Positions 22,689 through 24,717 of a DNA stretch of 24,717 bases are shown piece after piece. This DNA comes from Campylobacterota bacterium (lineage in GTDB: Bacteria; Campylobacterota; Campylobacteria; Campylobacterales; Sulfurovaceae). The position numbers and the translations under genes were made by a program. How positions within the stretch are numbered: the stretch's first letter is position 1; each line of letters begins with the position of its first letter. The notes under the pieces are model-generated. The model worked only from the letters and a program-made list of their open reading frames with translations, had not been told where the DNA came from and did not search any database. The DNA lies in the NCBI GenBank assembly GCA_011330645.1, contig DRQB01000171.1, forward strand, positions 1 through 24,717, in the 5' to 3' direction.

Positions 22689-23348
22689 ATGAGAATATTA
22701 ACAGTAGGCTTTAGTGACGAATACGTTAAAGAGCTAGAAAAAGAATTAGATAAATATTTTATCTGTATTGTCGATAATGCAAAAGACTTATATGATGCAA
22801 CAAACTTTACAGATTTTAGACATTATGAGCTAGTAATCATTGTAGACGAAGGCGTTAAGTTTTCTTTAGAACGTTATGTCAATGAAGTCAAGAAGAAAAA
22901 AAGTGAAACCAAAATTATTATTTTATCAGAGAGTTTGCCTCATCAAGCAGGATTCTTTGCCTTAGGCGTTGATGATGTGATTGCAAATCACTGTGATGCT
23001 CCTGACCTTGTTGCAGCACGTGTACTTTCAAATATGAGACATCTTTTTGGTACACATGTTAACATTGAAAAATTAGTAATAGATATTGCCAATAAGAAAA
23101 TAGAATATGATGAAAAAATCGTTTCACTTAATGGTAAGACATTTGATATTTTGGCATATCTTGCTTTACGTAAACAAAGAGTCTTTTCAAAAGATGAGAT
23201 TATTAATGCACTTTGGGAAGAACCTGAGTATGTGAGTGATAATACCGTTGAGGTAGCGATTAACCAAATCCGTAAACGTTTGAAGAGTATACTTGGTTTC
23301 CAAGTGATACATACAGTACGTCGTAGAGGATATAAATTCTCCTATTAA
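22689..23348 (+). CDS. hsrA: HsrA (HP1043)-type orphan OmpR-family response regulator
   Basis: A transcription factor with a receiver-like domain (about 1-115) and a winged-helix OmpR/PhoB DNA-binding domain (about 123-219), 219 residues in all. The C-terminal part, ALWEEPEYVSDNTVEVAINQIRKRL followed by IHTVRRRGYKFSY, closely matches Helicobacter HP1043, which is essential, lacks a partner kinase and works without phosphorylation. Here too the receiver is degenerate: the N-terminal acidic pair is missing (TVGFSDE), the phospho-acceptor position in YELVIIVDEG aligns with Val52 or Asp53 rather than a clear Asp, and the conserved Lys is replaced in DDVIANHC. No histidine kinase is adjacent. The ATG follows GGAAATAA. 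Its TAA shares a TTAA with the convergent hydrolase gene. Confidence 0.87.
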   Translation: MRILTVGFSDEYVKELEKELDKYFICIVDNAKDLYDATNFTDFRHYELVIIVDEGVKFSLERYVNEVKKKKSETKIIILSESLPHQAGFFALGVDDVIANHCDAPDLVAARVLSNMRHLFGTHVNIEKLVIDIANKKIEYDEKIVSLNGKTFDILAYLALRKQRVFSKDEIINALWEEPEYVSDNTVEVAINQIRKRLKSILGFQVIHTVRRRGYKFSY

Positions 23349-23950
23349 AGCGTTCTGTTGACTTGTTCTATCCAGTAAGGCATGATTTTTTGTTCTGCTT
23401 TAAGTGTCGTGCTTAGACCATGACCTGGGTAGACCGTATAGTCTCCCTCTATCTTCATTGCTTTTTCTAAACTTTTTACCATCGCATGACCATCAGAGAA
23501 AGGGAAGTCCCATCTTCCTATACTTTGTTGAAAAATGAAATCACCAGAAAACCATACATCTTTGATTTGTATCACACTACAACCAGGGGTATGTCCTGGG
23601 AAAAGTCTGTATTGTATTGCTACACCTTCTATATTTAAGGTCTCATCACCTATGATTTCATAGTCAGGCGTACTTGGTGGGGTAGGCTGACCTAAGGGAC
23701 ATTTTTGGAGCATGAAGCTATCCCCTTTCGGACAGTACAGAGGGATTTTAAGGGCATCTTTCACTTCTTGGTTGGACCAAACATGATCAAAATGTCCATG
23801 GGTATTCAGTATCGCAACGGGATGTGTTACATTATCTAGTACCCATTTTGTTGCACCCATTCCTGGGTCAATGATAAAATCTTTGCCATCAACCGTAACA
23901 ATATAACAATTTGTTTGTGTTGCGCCCATAGGTTGTATTTTGATTTGCAT
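23345..23950 (-). CDS. Metallo-beta-lactamase-fold hydrolase (glyoxalase II-like)
   Basis: A 201-residue metallo-beta-lactamase-superfamily hydrolase with all metal-binding elements: HGHFDH (51-56), GHTPGCS with His120, SGDFIF with Asp137, and YPGHG with His177. The QSIGRWDFPFSDG segment is typical of the short glyoxalase II-like (GloB/YcbL) group, which hydrolyses thioesters; whether the substrate is S-lactoylglutathione is uncertain, since many members of this phylum lack glutathione. It is cytoplasmic, with no signal peptide. AGGAG lies about 10 bases before the ATG. The start codon is only 16 bp from that of the divergent DUF455 gene. The stop overlaps hsrA. Confidence 0.87.
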   Translation of the reverse strand: MQIKIQPMGATQTNCYIVTVDGKDFIIDPGMGATKWVLDNVTHPVAILNTHGHFDHVWSNQEVKDALKIPLYCPKGDSFMLQKCPLGQPTPPSTPDYEIIGDETLNIEGVAIQYRLFPGHTPGCSVIQIKDVWFSGDFIFQQSIGRWDFPFSDGHAMVKSLEKAMKIEGDYTVYPGHGLSTTLKAEQKIMPYWIEQVNRTL

Positions 23951-23954
23951 TGGG

Positions 23955-23960
23955 TATAAT
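23955..23960 (+). promoter_or_regulatory. -10 box of the DUF455 gene (apparently leaderless)
   Basis: TATAAT ends 6 bases before the ATG at 23967, so transcription should begin at or next to the start codon. The six bases between are TCTCCT, with no Shine-Dalgarno in this direction; on the other strand they are AGGAGA, the Shine-Dalgarno of the hydrolase gene. Confidence 0.6.
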
Positions 23961-23966
23961 TCTCCT

Positions 23967-24717
23967 ATGAATATATATGAAGTTTTACAAACAGCTATCC
24001 TCAGTGATACTATACGTCAAAAAGAAGTATTAACTGCGCAATGTTTAGAGTATTGTAACCAAAATGAGGTTAGTGTTGGGGAGACATTTAAACCATTGAT
24101 ATTCCCAAAACCTTCATATGCTTCAAGATGTGTCATTGTCTCACCTAAAGAGTTACCTGTACGAAAAGACTTTGATACGCAAGAAGGATTGGCAACTTTA
24201 GTACATTCCATTGCACATATAGAATATTCTGCGATAGACTTGGCACTAGATGCTGTCTACCGTTATCCTCATATGCCAATGGCATATAAGATAGATTGGC
24301 TTGAAGTTGCAGCAGATGAGATACGTCATTTTCAAATGCTGAATACACTTTTAGAAGCGTTAGGTTTTTCCTATGGAGATTTTCCTGTACATTCCGGACT
24401 TTTTGATGCAGCGCATAAAACAGCACATAATATACTAGACCGTATGGCAATTATTCCTCGTTACTTCGAAGCTTCAGGACTTGATGTCAGTCCACAAATT
24501 ATTAAAAAGTTAGATAATAAACGTAAAATACCTATGGTCGGAAAACTCATAGACATGCTTCATATCATTTATGAGGAAGAGATAGACCATGTACTTAAAG
24601 GAGATAGGTGGTTTAAATATTTATGTGAACAAGAAAATAAAAGTGAAGATATTTATTTTGAGATACTTGAACGCTATGATTTATTGCATAAGCATAGACC
24701 TTATGTCAATGTAAGTG
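23967..24717 (+). CDS. DUF455 ferritin-like protein (partial, 3' end outside window)
   Basis: Open from ATG 23967 to the window edge, 250 codons with no stop. It begins MNIYEVLQTAILSDTIRQKE and continues in a helical, ferritin-like protein of the DUF455 family. Likely di-iron ligands are visible: Glu and His in HSIAHIEYSAIDLA, then DWLEVAADEIRHFQML (ExxRH), and EEEIDHVLKGDRW late in the fragment. The blocks YRYPHMP, LGFSYGDFPVHSGLFDAA and RMAIIPRYFEASGLD are family hallmarks. The cellular function of DUF455 is not established; by fold it may be an oxidase or hydroxylase. It is transcribed from a TATAAT 6 bases before its ATG. About 10-30 residues are probably missing at the C-terminus. Confidence 0.85.
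   Translation, partial: MNIYEVLQTAILSDTIRQKEVLTAQCLEYCNQNEVSVGETFKPLIFPKPSYASRCVIVSPKELPVRKDFDTQEGLATLVHSIAHIEYSAIDLALDAVYRYPHMPMAYKIDWLEVAADEIRHFQMLNTLLEALGFSYGDFPVHSGLFDAAHKTAHNILDRMAIIPRYFEASGLDVSPQIIKKLDNKRKIPMVGKLIDMLHIIYEEEIDHVLKGDRWFKYLCEQENKSEDIYFEILERYDLLHKHRPYVNVS

Noticed and set aside
1..24717. CRISPR arrays, tRNA genes, insertion sequences, prophage or defence genes
   Set aside because: I saw no spaced direct repeats, no tRNA cloverleaf, and no transposase, integrase or recognised defence motifs on either strand.

Overview
The window is AT-rich, densely packed bacterial chromosome and looks like ordinary core genome of a Campylobacterota (former Epsilonproteobacteria) member, probably a Sulfurovum/Sulfurimonas-type sulfur or hydrogen oxidiser. 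The signals are an oorBC pair of reductive-TCA 2-oxoglutarate:ferredoxin oxidoreductase, an HsrA (HP1043)-type orphan response regulator, an FtsY without the long acidic A domain, RNase Y, extended TGnTATAAT-type promoters without clear -35 boxes, and frequent TTG/GTG starts. The genus is inference; the phylum is well supported. I saw no insertion sequence, prophage, CRISPR array, tRNA or rRNA.

Layout. 1-1217: the end of the oor operon (oorB cut by the window edge, oorC), followed by an elaborate nested-hairpin element (1215-1323). 1379-3044: glutaminase glsA, convergent with a secreted alpha/beta hydrolase. 3111-3460: RNase P RNA. 3497-7189 (minus): a 1230-residue FIST-PAS-PAS-PAS-GGDEF-EAL c-di-GMP protein. 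7335-13263 (plus): a tightly overlapping five-gene operon with a HlyD-like periplasmic adaptor, a cytoplasmic molybdopterin oxidoreductase, argD, a TolC-like outer-membrane protein and a MidA-type methyltransferase. 13267-15546 (minus): a small lipoprotein, then radA-acpS. 15686-16366 (plus): plsC, behind a perfect 27-bp palindrome. 16363-18510 (minus): a thioredoxin-like lipoprotein, ftsY and an unknown two-TM protein. 18567-22491 (plus): 5-formyl-THF cyclo-ligase, rny, an unknown 97-residue protein, a secreted cyclophilin and cmoB. 22689-23348: hsrA. 23345-23950 (minus): a metallo-beta-lactamase-fold hydrolase. 23967-24717 and beyond: a DUF455 ferritin-like protein cut by the right edge.

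How the genes work together. Most are housekeeping: carbon fixation (oor), amino-acid metabolism (glsA, argD), phospholipid and fatty-acid synthesis (plsC, acpS), SRP targeting (ftsY), RNA processing and decay (rnpB, rny), tRNA wobble modification (cmoB), folate salvage, recombination (radA) and global regulation (hsrA). The parts most worth a second look are the adaptor/Mo-enzyme/ArgD/TolC/MidA operon, which holds two of the three parts of a tripartite exporter around two cytoplasmic enzymes; the nested structured element after oorC; and two strong palindromes upstream of plsC and of the lipoprotein. Four tail-to-tail gene pairs are packed so closely that two of them use a single TTAA as the stop codon on both strands. 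I found no clear new defence or mobile system here.
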